A DNA stretch of 17,234 bases from DATAYF01 sp036272735 (GTDB lineage: Bacteria > Chloroflexota > Ktedonobacteria > Ktedonobacterales > Ktedonobacteraceae), in the NCBI GenBank assembly GCA_036272735.1, contig DATAYF010000066.1, positions 1 through 17,234 of the forward strand, read 5' to 3'. Shown here piece after piece: positions 1-7,615 of this stretch. A model generated the notes under the pieces. It saw nothing but the letters and a program-made list of their open reading frames with translations. It was not told the origin of the DNA and did no database searches. A program made the position numbers and the translations under genes. How positions within the stretch are numbered: the first letter of the stretch is position 1; every line of letters starts with the position of its first letter.

Positions 1-164
1 GTCCTCACCCAGCACGGCCTCGCGAGGAGCGTGATCCCTCGACCGAGAACGTTTTCCTCCATGGCGGTTTCTCGATGGGAACCCGACCGTTCTGTTGGAA
101 AGGTCCCGTGGAGGCGAACCGTCTCTCTCTGGTGAACCAGAGTGCCTGAGCCTCCACTTTTATT

Positions 165-530
165 TTAGCACAGGTGTTTCAAAAACGCAAGAAAAGAGGC
201 GGCGCTTCCTCCCCATGGTTCGAAACCAGGGGACTCCGCTCCACGACTATCTTGAATATCATCGTACACGTCGAGAAAGCGGCCCGTGAGCAGCTCTACT
301 TTCCCTGATGCTAAGAAGACGACCAAACCGCCGACTCGCTCTGCGGGGATCTCTGTCTCATCATAGACAGTACGGTATTCTGGAACCCACTTGTTTGCTT
401 CCTCAGAGTTCACGAGATAATCTGCCATCGCAGTCCGCACGGAACCTGGATGGATGGCGAAGCCAGCAAACTCTCAGGTGACGAACTTCCTGAGAAGAGA
501 TCAAGCATCGAAGTCCCATGTCAGTTATTT
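165..530 (-). pseudogene. Decayed short-chain dehydrogenase/reductase (C-terminal part)
   Basis: Read on the minus strand, the intact C-terminal stretch contains IHPGSVRTAMADYL followed by VGGLVVFLASGKVELLTGRF. These are the classical SDR segment after the cofactor fold (PG..xT) and the family's usual ending (vvfLaSgk...ltGRf). There is no start codon for a whole protein and no YxxxK catalytic motif or N-terminal glycine motif. Upstream the frame is broken by a TGA just before the EFAGFAIHPG segment. Beyond that, pieces resembling TSKLALLR (HGTSMLDL, then LLRKFVT) appear in shifted frames. The tail after the DVYDD motif looks unrelated, as if fused to other DNA. The gene appears dead and about two thirds missing. 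The family call is from recognition of motifs; the exact limits are approximate. Confidence 0.55.
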
Positions 531-564
531 ACAACTGTAGGACTAGTCTCTCGACTCTGTTCCT

Positions 565-800
565 ACGATGAGAGAACACAAGCCTACAAAGGAAAAGGGA
601 AGGTGGTTGGTCATGTGATCGGGCGATTAATCACGCTGATCTACGCCTTGCGGCACCGCAAGATGATGAGACACTCAGCCATCTTCCTCCTGGAACGCCG
701 CCACCAGAACCAGGGATATATGACCCGAAGATCCACCAGCAGCATCGTACAGGTCACTATCAGCCACTCAAGAAGAAGCAGTCAGAGAACCGGATCGTGC
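565..800 (+). pseudogene. Transposase remnant, frameshifted (IS110-like is a guess)
   Basis: Two adjacent frames on the plus strand together read like the C-terminal end of a transposase. The first gives KVVGHVIGRLITLIYAL. After a frameshift near 650 the second gives DDETLSHLPPGTPPPEP, then IYDPKIHQQHRTGHYQPLKK. The join is natural in meaning (a helix of the LIYALL type followed by a proline-rich spacer and a basic tail). This layout resembles the C-terminus of IS110/IS116-type enzymes, but the family assignment is uncertain because no catalytic residues are preserved. No terminal inverted repeats or target duplications were found around it. Together with the neighbouring dehydrogenase relic it marks this end of the window as decaying DNA. 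Confidence 0.4.
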
Positions 801-1191
801 TCTGTTGGGGAGGAAAGGGCCTTCCTGCTAGAGTTGCCCAGACGGTCCCCCATCTTCTTCTCTTCGACGATCATGAAAGGTGCCCGAAAGCGCGATGCGT
901 CTTGTTCTGCCGTCTGCCGCCAGCCCGCTCTGCTACACTGAACATCCCGCACGGGAGGTGCGTATGGAACGATGTATCCATGAAGGTGTCGATCCCAATA
1001 TTATTCTGGCAAAAATCCCACAATGATCCTGGTGAACAAGTCGTTTAAGATTGTTTGTCCACCAGGATCATTGTTGTAAAGCGGCCGTTTTAGGTCATGA
1101 AAGTTTGCATTTAGCCCGCTGGTAAGCCACAATAGAGAGCAGACGAGGAAATTGTTGTATAAAAATAGCCGCGGTGCCTAAATAAAGGTCT
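801..1191. other. Gene-free stretch before the glycosyltransferase run
   Basis: No convincing coding region was seen here on either strand. Open frames of up to about 80 codons exist but have no recognisable content and no ribosome binding site. The stretch holds one strong hairpin (1021-1073). Just upstream of the glycosyltransferase is a TATAAA at 1158-1163 that could be a -10 element, without a convincing -35. Confidence 0.4.
1021..1073. repeat. Hairpin with 14-bp perfect stem
   Basis: CAATGATCCTGGTG at 1021-1034 pairs perfectly with 1060-1073. After one mismatch, ACAA (1036-1039) pairs with TTGT (1055-1058). There is no T-run on either side, so it is not a standard intrinsic terminator. 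It may be a remnant end of a mobile element or an attenuating structure. Confidence 0.45.
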
Positions 1192-1974
1192 ATGAGAGCA
1201 AGAAAACAAAGTAATAGTATCGGTATTTCGTATAGCCTTTCTATCATCTTGCCTGCACATAACGAAGAGGTGGCGATAGCCGACACGGTATGTTCGGTCA
1301 GTGAAGCCGCCCTGGGCTGGACGCGGGATTTTGAGATTATCGTTGTCGATGATGGCAGTACAGATCGCACGCGTGCCATTGTGGAGGCGCTGGCGAGGAA
1401 AGATCCCCACGTTCGTCTGCTGCATCACGAAGAAAATCAGGGCTATGGAGCCGCGCTGGCGAGTGGCTTTGCCGCAATTACAAGTGATAAAGACCTGGTC
1501 TTTTTTATGGATGCGGACGGCCAGTTCGATATTCACGATCTGGAACGTTTCTTCCCGCTGATCGAGCAGTACGATGCGGTGCTGGGCTATCGTATCAAGC
1601 GTCAGGACACCTGGATGCGCAAACTGAACGCCTGGGGCTGGAAGCTCCTGGTAGACTTGATTTTCCGGCTGCATGTGCGCGATATTGATTGTGCCTTCAA
1701 GCTGTATCGTTCCCAGTTCTTTCACGAGCAGTGTTTAGAGACACGCGGCGCAATGATCAACACCGAGATCCTTTATAAATGGAAGCGCGCGGGCTATACC
1801 TATACTCAGGTGGGAGTCAAGCATCTACCACGGCATGGTGGGCACCCCACTGGAGCTAAGCCAGCCGTCATTGCTCGCGCCTTTAAAGAGCTGTTTGTGT
1901 CGGCGCGTAAATGGCGGAACGAAGAGAAAAAGCAGCAGCAGGAGTACGTATATGTCTCAAGTAAACGTCGATAG
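1192..1974 (+). CDS. Family 2 glycosyltransferase (polyprenyl-phosphate sugar transferase-like)
   Basis: The 260-residue protein is a GT-A fold glycosyltransferase of family 2, close in type to dolichol/undecaprenyl-phosphate mannosyltransferases. These load a sugar from a nucleotide donor onto a lipid phosphate at the inner face of the membrane. LSIILPAHNEE (residues 16-26) and VVDDGSTDRT (51-60) form the nucleotide-binding start. DADGQFD (107-113) is the metal-binding DxD region. GYRIKRQD and DIDCAFKLYR (164-173) are family motifs of the second half. There is no C-terminal membrane domain, so it is a soluble or peripheral form. The start is ATG 1192 with AAAGG just upstream. Its 3' end overlaps the next gene by 23 bases, so the two are translationally coupled. 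A plausible job is making the lipid-linked sugar used by the family 39-like enzyme downstream; that pairing is inferred. The acceptor and sugar are unknown. Confidence 0.88.
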   Translation: MRARKQSNSIGISYSLSIILPAHNEEVAIADTVCSVSEAALGWTRDFEIIVVDDGSTDRTRAIVEALARKDPHVRLLHHEENQGYGAALASGFAAITSDKDLVFFMDADGQFDIHDLERFFPLIEQYDAVLGYRIKRQDTWMRKLNAWGWKLLVDLIFRLHVRDIDCAFKLYRSQFFHEQCLETRGAMINTEILYKWKRAGYTYTQVGVKHLPRHGGHPTGAKPAVIARAFKELFVSARKWRNEEKKQQQEYVYVSSKRR

Positions 1975-3646
1975 AGCTAGCCAGCCGCCAGGAGAGGCCG
2001 CGAACAATCATCAGCAACGGAGCACGTTTGTCTGGCCCGGCTTTTTAAAAAAGCTGCACCCTTATCGCACTGTTGTATTGGGCGTACTGTGCTTTGTGCT
2101 GGCTCTGGGACTCAATCTGTATCGTCTGGGCGCACCGAGTATCTGGTTTGATGAAGCCTTCTCTGTCGAATTGGCGCGCCAACCGTTAGCGGCTTTGTGG
2201 CCTCTGATATTTGGTCGCGAACCAAATATGGAGCTGTACTACCTGTTCCTGCATTTCTGGTTGCAGTTGACGGCCAGCCTGGGCCTGTATCCAACCGAGT
2301 TTGTGGTGCGTTTCCCCTCGGCCGTGTTTGCCGCCGCAAGTAGCGTGGTAATCTTTGTGCTTGGGCGGCGCTTTCTAGGTACGAAAGGCGGGGTGCTGGC
2401 TGCCGCGCTCTACCTGCTCAACGATCTACAGCTTATTTATGCCCAGCAAACGCGTTCGTATAGCCTGCAATTGTTGCTGACCTGCTGCGCATGGTTGGCA
2501 TTGCTTATGGCATTGAACGAACCTGCTCAGCGTTCCCGACTGTGGTGGATTGGCTACGTAGTCGCTAACGTTTTGGCAATCTATGCTCACCTGTATAGCC
2601 TGCTGATTGTATTGGGGCAATGCGTGGCCTTTGGTGGGCTGCTGCTGCTGCCGACGCAATGGCGCGAGCAGGCGCGCCAACGGTTCTGGTGGTTCGTTGT
2701 CAGCATGTGTATCACGGGAGTACTGATTATTCCTATGTTGTTGGTGAGCGTGCAAGGTGCCAAGACGGGCTGGTTACCTGTACCGCACGTGGCGGATATC
2801 GTGTACTTTTTTCTGGTGTTCAGTGGGTATAGTAAGCCTTATTTGCTGGCTGTCGCGGGTTGTGGGCTGCTCGGTGTGGTCGTGGTTGCGCTTAGTTGCT
2901 ACGTATGGCGTTCGCGTCGTGATACACGAGACGAGACGCGCGCTATTATAGACGAAAGGCGGTGGCAGCCCCTACAGGACGCACGCGCGTTTTTGCCACT
3001 GGCCTGGATGCTGGTCTGCTGGTTTGTGGTGCCGTTTGTCGTCAGCTACGTGATCTCGCAGGGTGCCACACGACTTTTCTCGTCGCGCTACCTGGTTGCG
3101 CTGGTACCGCCAATCATGCTACTGGCTGGCTTATGTCTCGTGGTGTTGCGTTGGCGCGTGGTGCAGGTCGTGTTGGCGCTGGTCTTACTGGCGTTGGCGG
3201 TCAAGGCTGTGCCTTTCTATTATAAAACTGCGCAGGTCGAAAACTGGAATACAGCGGTGCACTGGCTTGAGCAGCGCTATCAGACTGGTGATGGGCTGGT
3301 ATGTTATGATAATACCATCAATGGTTCGGTAAAACAGGGCTGCCAGATTGCGGTTGAATATTACCTGCAAGCGTATCCTGGCGCGGCACACTTTACGGCG
3401 GACTCACCGGGAGCCTTCTCGTGGCAGACGTATAGCGCTCCCGACCCAGAAGCTGCGATTCGCCCGCAAGACCTTGTGCGCTATGGTGCTACGCATAAGC
3501 GGATATTTCTGATTATTGGGCGTGTGCACGACGATGCAGCCGCTCAGCGTGTGCGTACGACGTTGCAGTGGCTACAAAGCCATGAGCACCTGGTTGATCA
3601 AGTAAGTACTCGTACCGTCAATGTGTACGTGTTTAATATGGGGTAA
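1952..3646 (+). CDS. Polytopic membrane glycosyltransferase, family 39 (ArnT/PMT-like)
   Basis: The 564-residue protein has about ten hydrophobic segments followed by a soluble C-terminal domain of roughly 120 residues, the layout of lipid-sugar-dependent GT-C transferases. The first loop after the first helix has IWFDEAF (residues 64-70), the acidic pair at 67-68 being the catalytic signature of family 39. FGREPNMELYYLFLHFW follows, also typical. An in-frame ATG exists at 1835, but it lies deep inside the upstream glycosyltransferase. ATG 1952 is preferred because AGGAG sits at 1940-1944, seven bases before it. The enzyme would move a sugar from a polyprenyl phosphate to an extracytoplasmic acceptor (lipid, protein or glycan). 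The neighbouring family 2 enzyme fits as the donor maker. The acceptor cannot be read from the sequence. Confidence 0.85.
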   Translation: MSQVNVDRASQPPGEAANNHQQRSTFVWPGFLKKLHPYRTVVLGVLCFVLALGLNLYRLGAPSIWFDEAFSVELARQPLAALWPLIFGREPNMELYYLFLHFWLQLTASLGLYPTEFVVRFPSAVFAAASSVVIFVLGRRFLGTKGGVLAAALYLLNDLQLIYAQQTRSYSLQLLLTCCAWLALLMALNEPAQRSRLWWIGYVVANVLAIYAHLYSLLIVLGQCVAFGGLLLLPTQWREQARQRFWWFVVSMCITGVLIIPMLLVSVQGAKTGWLPVPHVADIVYFFLVFSGYSKPYLLAVAGCGLLGVVVVALSCYVWRSRRDTRDETRAIIDERRWQPLQDARAFLPLAWMLVCWFVVPFVVSYVISQGATRLFSSRYLVALVPPIMLLAGLCLVVLRWRVVQVVLALVLLALAVKAVPFYYKTAQVENWNTAVHWLEQRYQTGDGLVCYDNTINGSVKQGCQIAVEYYLQAYPGAAHFTADSPGAFSWQTYSAPDPEAAIRPQDLVRYGATHKRIFLIIGRVHDDAAAQRVRTTLQWLQSHEHLVDQVSTRTVNVYVFNMG

Positions 3647-3649
3647 ATA

Positions 3650-4024
3650 ATGAGCGAATCTTTTGCGGAATTGTATCGTGATGCACTCAAAGGGGTGTTC
3701 ATTGAGCGCGCGCGCCAACAGTTAGAGCAGGGCAGTGATGCGCTGACTTCCGCGAACGCCTATGCTGAGCGCGGCAAGCCGGAGTTCGTGCTCGCTTTTC
3801 TACTTCTTACCGAGTCGCAAGACGAGGTCAAACGCGAGGTGTTCGCGCATGCGTTTGAGCGGCGGGCGCACATTTCCGCGCAGAAGGCGGCCTCGTTCGA
3901 TGCACAATATCATCGTCCGTTTCCCTTAATTCAGTTGGAAGCGCAGAAAGACCTGCGGGCTGCAAAACAGGTGCGCGAGGGCCAGCCCTTGCAGGGGAGT
4001 GGTAAAGAGAGAAGGCTTGATTAA
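3650..4024 (+). CDS. Small uncharacterised helical protein
   Basis: I do not recognise this 124-residue protein. It is soluble, charged and mostly helical (MSESFAELYRDALKG..., then FVLAFLLLTESQDEVKREVF), with no signal peptide or membrane helix. The middle part, with an AYAERGKPEFVLAFLLL segment, resembles the helical-hairpin style of tetratricopeptide-like or regulatory proteins, but no repeat is clear. ATG 3650 lies three bases after the stop of the glycosyltransferase, with GGGG at 3640-3643 as ribosome binding site inside the previous gene's last codons. It is therefore co-translated with that gene. Its stop codon lies inside the perfect palindrome that ends the operon. Codon use matches its neighbours, so it is very likely a real gene. 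Confidence 0.75.
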   Translation: MSESFAELYRDALKGVFIERARQQLEQGSDALTSANAYAERGKPEFVLAFLLLTESQDEVKREVFAHAFERRAHISAQKAASFDAQYHRPFPLIQLEAQKDLRAAKQVREGQPLQGSGKERRLD

Positions 4025-4080
4025 ATCAGGCAAGAAATGAAGCCAGGGCTAGCCCTGGCTTCATTTCTTGCCTGATTTAA
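4021..4080. terminator. Perfect 60-base palindrome, bidirectional terminator candidate
   Basis: The 30 bases at 4021-4050 are the exact reverse complement of 4051-4080, with no spacer; the centre reads GGGCTAGCCC. It lies between two convergent genes, containing the stop codon of the small protein and ending 9 bases before the gyrA stop. A transcript from either strand could form a long stem. The outer TTAAAT/ATTTAA ends give weak U-tracts on both strands. A role as a shared terminator is inferred. Confidence 0.75.
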
Positions 4081-4089
4081 TCTTTGGCA

Positions 4090-6636
4090 CTATTCGTTGT
4101 CGAGGGTATCTGCGCCTTGCTCCAATGCTTCCAGTGTTTCAATAGTTTCGCCGAGGTCTTCAGTGCTGTCGACTTCCTCGCCATCATCGTCATCCACGTT
4201 TTCCTCGTGCTTCTTGCCGTTGGTGGTAGCGACGGCAACGACCGAGTCTTCTTTGCCCAGGTTCATCAGCGTGACGCCCTGTGTGGCGCGTCCGGCGCGC
4301 TTGATCAAGCTGACGTCGGTACGAATGACGACACCACTGCCGGAAATGATCATCAGATCATTATCGAGTTCGGTGATGATACGAGCCGAGGCCACGGGGC
4401 CAGTCTTGTCGGTGACTCTAGACGTGAGCACACCGCCGCCGCCACGATTCTGGCGTGGATACTCGTCAATTGCTGTGCATTTTCCATAGCCGTAGGTGGT
4501 GACAACCAGCAGCTCGCTCGCGTCTAGTGCCAGGTTGAGCGCGACAAGCGTGTCACTATCGCTGAGGCGAATGCCGCGCACACCGCCGCTGGTACGCGAG
4601 GCTGAGCGCAATTCGGCGACTGTGAAGCGGATGGCCTGACCGTGAGCGGTGACCAGCAAGGCATCGTCGTTGGCGCGCGCGAGCTTGGCTCCGATCAGTT
4701 CGTCATCCTCTTCCAGATTCATAGCGATCAAGCCCTGGCGACGCACGACTTCGAACTCGGTCATCGGTGTCTTCTTAATCTCACCCTTCCTGGTTGCTAC
4801 CAGCATGAAGTCGCCACTGGCACCCTTCGGCACGGCCACAATGGCAGTAACGCGTTCGCGCTGGTCAATCGAGATCAAGTTAATCAGGTGTTCGCCGCGC
4901 GCAGTACGGCTGACATCGGGCAGCTCGTAGGTGCGCAACTGGAAGACGCGGCCGCGTTCTGTAAAGAAGAGCAGGCTGTCGTGCGTGTGGGTAATTAGCA
5001 AGTGACGTACGGTGTCGTCCTCGCGTGTGACCATGCCGGTCACGCCACGGCCGCCGCGACGCTGAGCGCGATAGGTATTGGAAGGGAGCCGTTTGATGTA
5101 GCCCTTCTCGGTCAAGGTAACCACGACCTCTTCATTAGGAATCAGGTCTTCGTCTTTAAAGCTGTCGGCTTCCATCTCCAAGATTTCTGTGCGGCGGGCA
5201 TCACCATATTTTTCTCGCAACTCTTGCAGATCAGTCTTAATCAGCTTACGAATCTCCTCGATGTCGCTGAGCAGTAGATGATAGTACTCGATGTTCGCGA
5301 GGATATCGCGTAGCTCCTCCTCGATCTTCTGGCGTTCGAGGGCGGCGAGACGGGCCAGGCGCATATCGAGAATAGCCCTGGCTTGCTCTTCAGAAAGGCC
5401 GAACCTGGCACGCAGGTTGAGCAAGCCATCTTCGTAGGCGGAACGTGAGGTGCGGATAATTTCGATGACGGCATCGAGATTATCCAGCGCGACCTTCAAA
5501 CCTTCGAGGATGTGTTTACGAGCTTCAGCTTTTGCCAGTTCATAGCGTGTGCGACGCGTCAGCACCACTTCGCGGTGCTGAATATAATGTCGCAAGAACG
5601 CTTTGAGGGTCAGTATACGTGGCTGCTTGTCTACCAGAGCGAGCATATTGGTATTGAACGAACTTTGCATCGCGGTATATTTGAAGAGCGAGTTCAGGAC
5701 GCTTTCAGGGTTGGCGTCGCGCTTGAGATCGATAACCATGCGCATACCCTGGCGGTCGGACTCATCGCGTACTTCGGAGATACCATCGAGCTTTTTGTCG
5801 CGGGCCAGCTCGGCGATTTTTTTGACCAGTTCAGCCTTGTTGACCTGATAGGGCAGTTCGGTTGTGATAATGCTAATGCGGCCGCGCTCCGACTCTTCGA
5901 AGTGCGTGAGTGCACGGATGACGATGCGACCACGTCCGTTGGCGTAAGTATTGCGGACGCCCTCGCGGCCCTGGATGATGCCGCCGGTTGGGAAGTCAGG
6001 TCCCCGAATGATACGAGAGAGTTCTTCAGTGCTAGCTTCGGGATTATCGATGAGATACTCGATGCCCATGCACACTTCGTTGAGATTATGCGGCGGAATA
6101 TTGGTCGCCATGCCTACTGCGATGCCGGTTGATCCGTTGAGCAGCAAATTGGGAATGCGTGCTGGTAGCACGGTTGGTTCATCGTTCTGATTATCGTAGT
6201 TTGGCACAAAATCTACAGTATCTTTATCGATATCGCGCAAGAGTTCATCGGCGATAGCGGCCATTTTGGCTTCTGTGTAACGCATAGCGGCGGGTGGATC
6301 GTCATCTTGTGAGCCAAAGTTGCCTTGTCCAAGCACGAGAGGGTAGCGCATGGACCAGGGCTGTGCCATACGAACGAGAGCACTATACACGGAGGCGTCG
6401 CCGTGGGGATGATAGCTTTTTAAGACTTCACCGACTGTACCGGCGCATTTACGAAATTGTCTGGATGATTGCAGGCCCATCTGATCCATCGCGTACATGA
6501 TGCGGCGATGGACAGGTTTCAAGCCATCACGCACGTCAGGGAGCGCTCGTGATACGATGACGCTCATCGAATAGTCGAGATAGGCGGTGGTCATTTCATC
6601 AACGATATTTACAGGTCTAATATTGCCCAGATCCAT
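4090..6636 (-). CDS. gyrA: DNA gyrase subunit A
   Basis: This is the breakage-reunion subunit of DNA gyrase, which with GyrB introduces negative supercoils using ATP. The 848-residue protein opens with MDLGNIRPVNIVDEM, then the family landmarks DYSMSVIVSRALPDVRDGLKP (cut here) and VHRRIMYAM. The catalytic tyrosine is Tyr120 in AAMRYTEAKM. The C-terminal domain carries QRRGGRG (525-531), the GyrA box that separates gyrase from topoisomerase IV, followed by beta-pinwheel repeats and an acidic tail rich in D and E. Start: a TTG at 6681 and an ATG at 6666 are in frame but lack a ribosome binding site. ATG 6636 has GGTGAGG about eleven bases upstream and matches the usual GyrA N-terminus, so it is preferred. 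The quinolone pocket has Ala81 and Ser85 where E. coli has Ser83 and Asp87. It stands alone; gyrB is not in the window. Confidence 0.97.
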   Translation of the reverse strand: MDLGNIRPVNIVDEMTTAYLDYSMSVIVSRALPDVRDGLKPVHRRIMYAMDQMGLQSSRQFRKCAGTVGEVLKSYHPHGDASVYSALVRMAQPWSMRYPLVLGQGNFGSQDDDPPAAMRYTEAKMAAIADELLRDIDKDTVDFVPNYDNQNDEPTVLPARIPNLLLNGSTGIAVGMATNIPPHNLNEVCMGIEYLIDNPEASTEELSRIIRGPDFPTGGIIQGREGVRNTYANGRGRIVIRALTHFEESERGRISIITTELPYQVNKAELVKKIAELARDKKLDGISEVRDESDRQGMRMVIDLKRDANPESVLNSLFKYTAMQSSFNTNMLALVDKQPRILTLKAFLRHYIQHREVVLTRRTRYELAKAEARKHILEGLKVALDNLDAVIEIIRTSRSAYEDGLLNLRARFGLSEEQARAILDMRLARLAALERQKIEEELRDILANIEYYHLLLSDIEEIRKLIKTDLQELREKYGDARRTEILEMEADSFKDEDLIPNEEVVVTLTEKGYIKRLPSNTYRAQRRGGRGVTGMVTREDDTVRHLLITHTHDSLLFFTERGRVFQLRTYELPDVSRTARGEHLINLISIDQRERVTAIVAVPKGASGDFMLVATRKGEIKKTPMTEFEVVRRQGLIAMNLEEDDELIGAKLARANDDALLVTAHGQAIRFTVAELRSASRTSGGVRGIRLSDSDTLVALNLALDASELLVVTTYGYGKCTAIDEYPRQNRGGGGVLTSRVTDKTGPVASARIITELDNDLMIISGSGVVIRTDVSLIKRAGRATQGVTLMNLGKEDSVVAVATTNGKKHEENVDDDDGEEVDSTEDLGETIETLEALEQGADTLDNE

Positions 6637-6740
6637 AGACAGCACATCCTCACCAAAAATAGACATAGCCAGAAGGCACAATCAGTTAGCTTGAATTTTA
6701 ACAAAGGGAGGGGTCTAGAGAGTTGATCCTACCTTCATAT

Positions 6741-6749
6741 AGTATAGCA
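6741..6749 (-). promoter_or_regulatory. Extended -10 promoter for gyrA
   Basis: On the minus strand this reads TGCTATACT, an extended -10 (TGn plus TATACT, five of six consensus bases). No good -35 lies 16-18 bases upstream, as expected for the extended class. It sits about 105 bases before the preferred gyrA start. Confidence 0.5.
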
Positions 6750-6872
6750 CATTTGGGTAATAAGTACGAGTTTTTGTCGTTTCGGGTTACCGAAATGTAC
6801 CTTTCTATGATAATGTGAAAGGGGTGTGAAGAAATTTATCATGATATGGTCTATATTTTTATTAGGAAACTG

Positions 6873-6881
6873 TGGTATGAT
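6873..6881 (+). promoter_or_regulatory. Extended -10 promoter for the CvpA-like gene
   Basis: TGGTATGAT is a TGn plus TATGAT extended -10. The -35 region is weak and AT-rich. A start point near 6888 would give a leader of about 100 bases. Confidence 0.4.
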
Positions 6882-6989
6882 AGATGCAAGAACGGGATTT
6901 CAGGGAGAGCCCACGTGAGCATGGGCAAAGCAGTAGCGAGTGCAACCGTAGCTGTCTAGTCTAATGCCAAAGGGGGGAGATACAAGTGT

Positions 6990-7556
6990 ATGTTATTGCC
7001 GATCAGTAGTCAACAATGCTTTTTTATCGCTATTTTAGTGTTTATCGTCATAGGTTTTGTTCGTGGTTGGCGTCGTGAGGTAATCTCGTTAGTGTTTGTT
7101 TTGCTGGCTGTGATTTTAGTGGGGCCCAGTACCAGTCAGACGGTGGGAAATTTTCTGGATCGCCTTCCTGCAACGTTAGGCTTCTTGTTTGGATTATGTA
7201 CAACGTGTAATCAATCAACGACAGCGCAGCCGGGAGCGATGGCACCTTTCTGGTCATTGATCCTCTTCATTTTTATTGTGCTTTTGGGATACCTTATAGG
7301 AAACAGAGTTTTTTCTCGGCCAGGGGAGCCCCACGAACGCTTTATCGGTATTGTCCCAGCTGTGATTGCTGGTGCGTTTATTATGGGATACCTTAGTCGA
7401 TACTTTATAAATCAGACCGGCCAGAATCGTGTAAGTATCGCGTTGCCAGCACCTGATCCGACGAACTTTGTGCCAATTATTATCGTCATCCTCATTGTAG
7501 CGGTGGTGATCGGGCTGATTGCTGCCCGTTCCAGAAAGGCTCCGGCCAAAAAGTAG
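6990..7556 (+). CDS. CvpA-like membrane protein
   Basis: The 188-residue protein has about four hydrophobic segments. The N-terminal one, FIAILVFIVIGFVRGWRREV (residues 12-31), matches the opening of the CvpA/colicin V production family: a first helix ending in the conserved RGxRRE turn. Further helices lie near residues 33-45, 86-105, 118-135 and 160-180. The C-terminus is short and basic (RSRKAPAKK), probably cytoplasmic. A loop between helices has a Cys pair (CTTC). The family is linked to envelope maintenance and purine-operon regions, but its molecular role is unsettled. GGGGGGAG at 6972-6979 is a strong ribosome binding site for ATG 6990. The next gene starts about 60 bases downstream on the same strand, so the two may be co-transcribed. 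The CvpA assignment is moderate; it may simply be an uncharacterised membrane protein. Confidence 0.65.
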   Translation: MLLPISSQQCFFIAILVFIVIGFVRGWRREVISLVFVLLAVILVGPSTSQTVGNFLDRLPATLGFLFGLCTTCNQSTTAQPGAMAPFWSLILFIFIVLLGYLIGNRVFSRPGEPHERFIGIVPAVIAGAFIMGYLSRYFINQTGQNRVSIALPAPDPTNFVPIIIVILIVAVVIGLIAARSRKAPAKK

Positions 7557-7615
7557 CGTAGTAGCGCTCTTGTACAATAGTAATAAGTTCAGATCAAATT
7601 TGCTGAGGGAACATG

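Larger units (their letters stand above)
6637..6989. other. Divergent intergenic region with promoters and a leader
   Basis: An AT-rich region of about 350 bases lies between gyrA (minus) and the CvpA-like gene (plus), with no coding region seen. It holds an extended -10 for gyrA (6741-6749), an extended -10 for the plus-strand gene (6873-6881), and a leader of roughly 100 bases before ATG 6990. The leader contains a short hairpin (GCCCA pairing with TGGGC at about 6909-6926). No known riboswitch was recognised in it. Confidence 0.5.

Noticed and set aside
450..941. Long plus-strand open frame of 163 codons
   Set aside because: Only its middle part (KVVGHVIGRLITLIYAL) makes protein sense, and that continues in a different frame. 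The rest is not coherent and has no ribosome binding site.
1021..1073. Hairpin similar in wording to the 14619-14653 terminator
   Set aside because: Both contain a GATCC(A/T)GGTG-like arm. The flanks, loops and the T-run differ, so a common repeat family is not supported by two partial matches.
5512..6132. Plus-strand open frame of 206 codons inside gyrA
   Set aside because: It is the opposite-strand shadow of conserved gyrA codons and has no independent signals.
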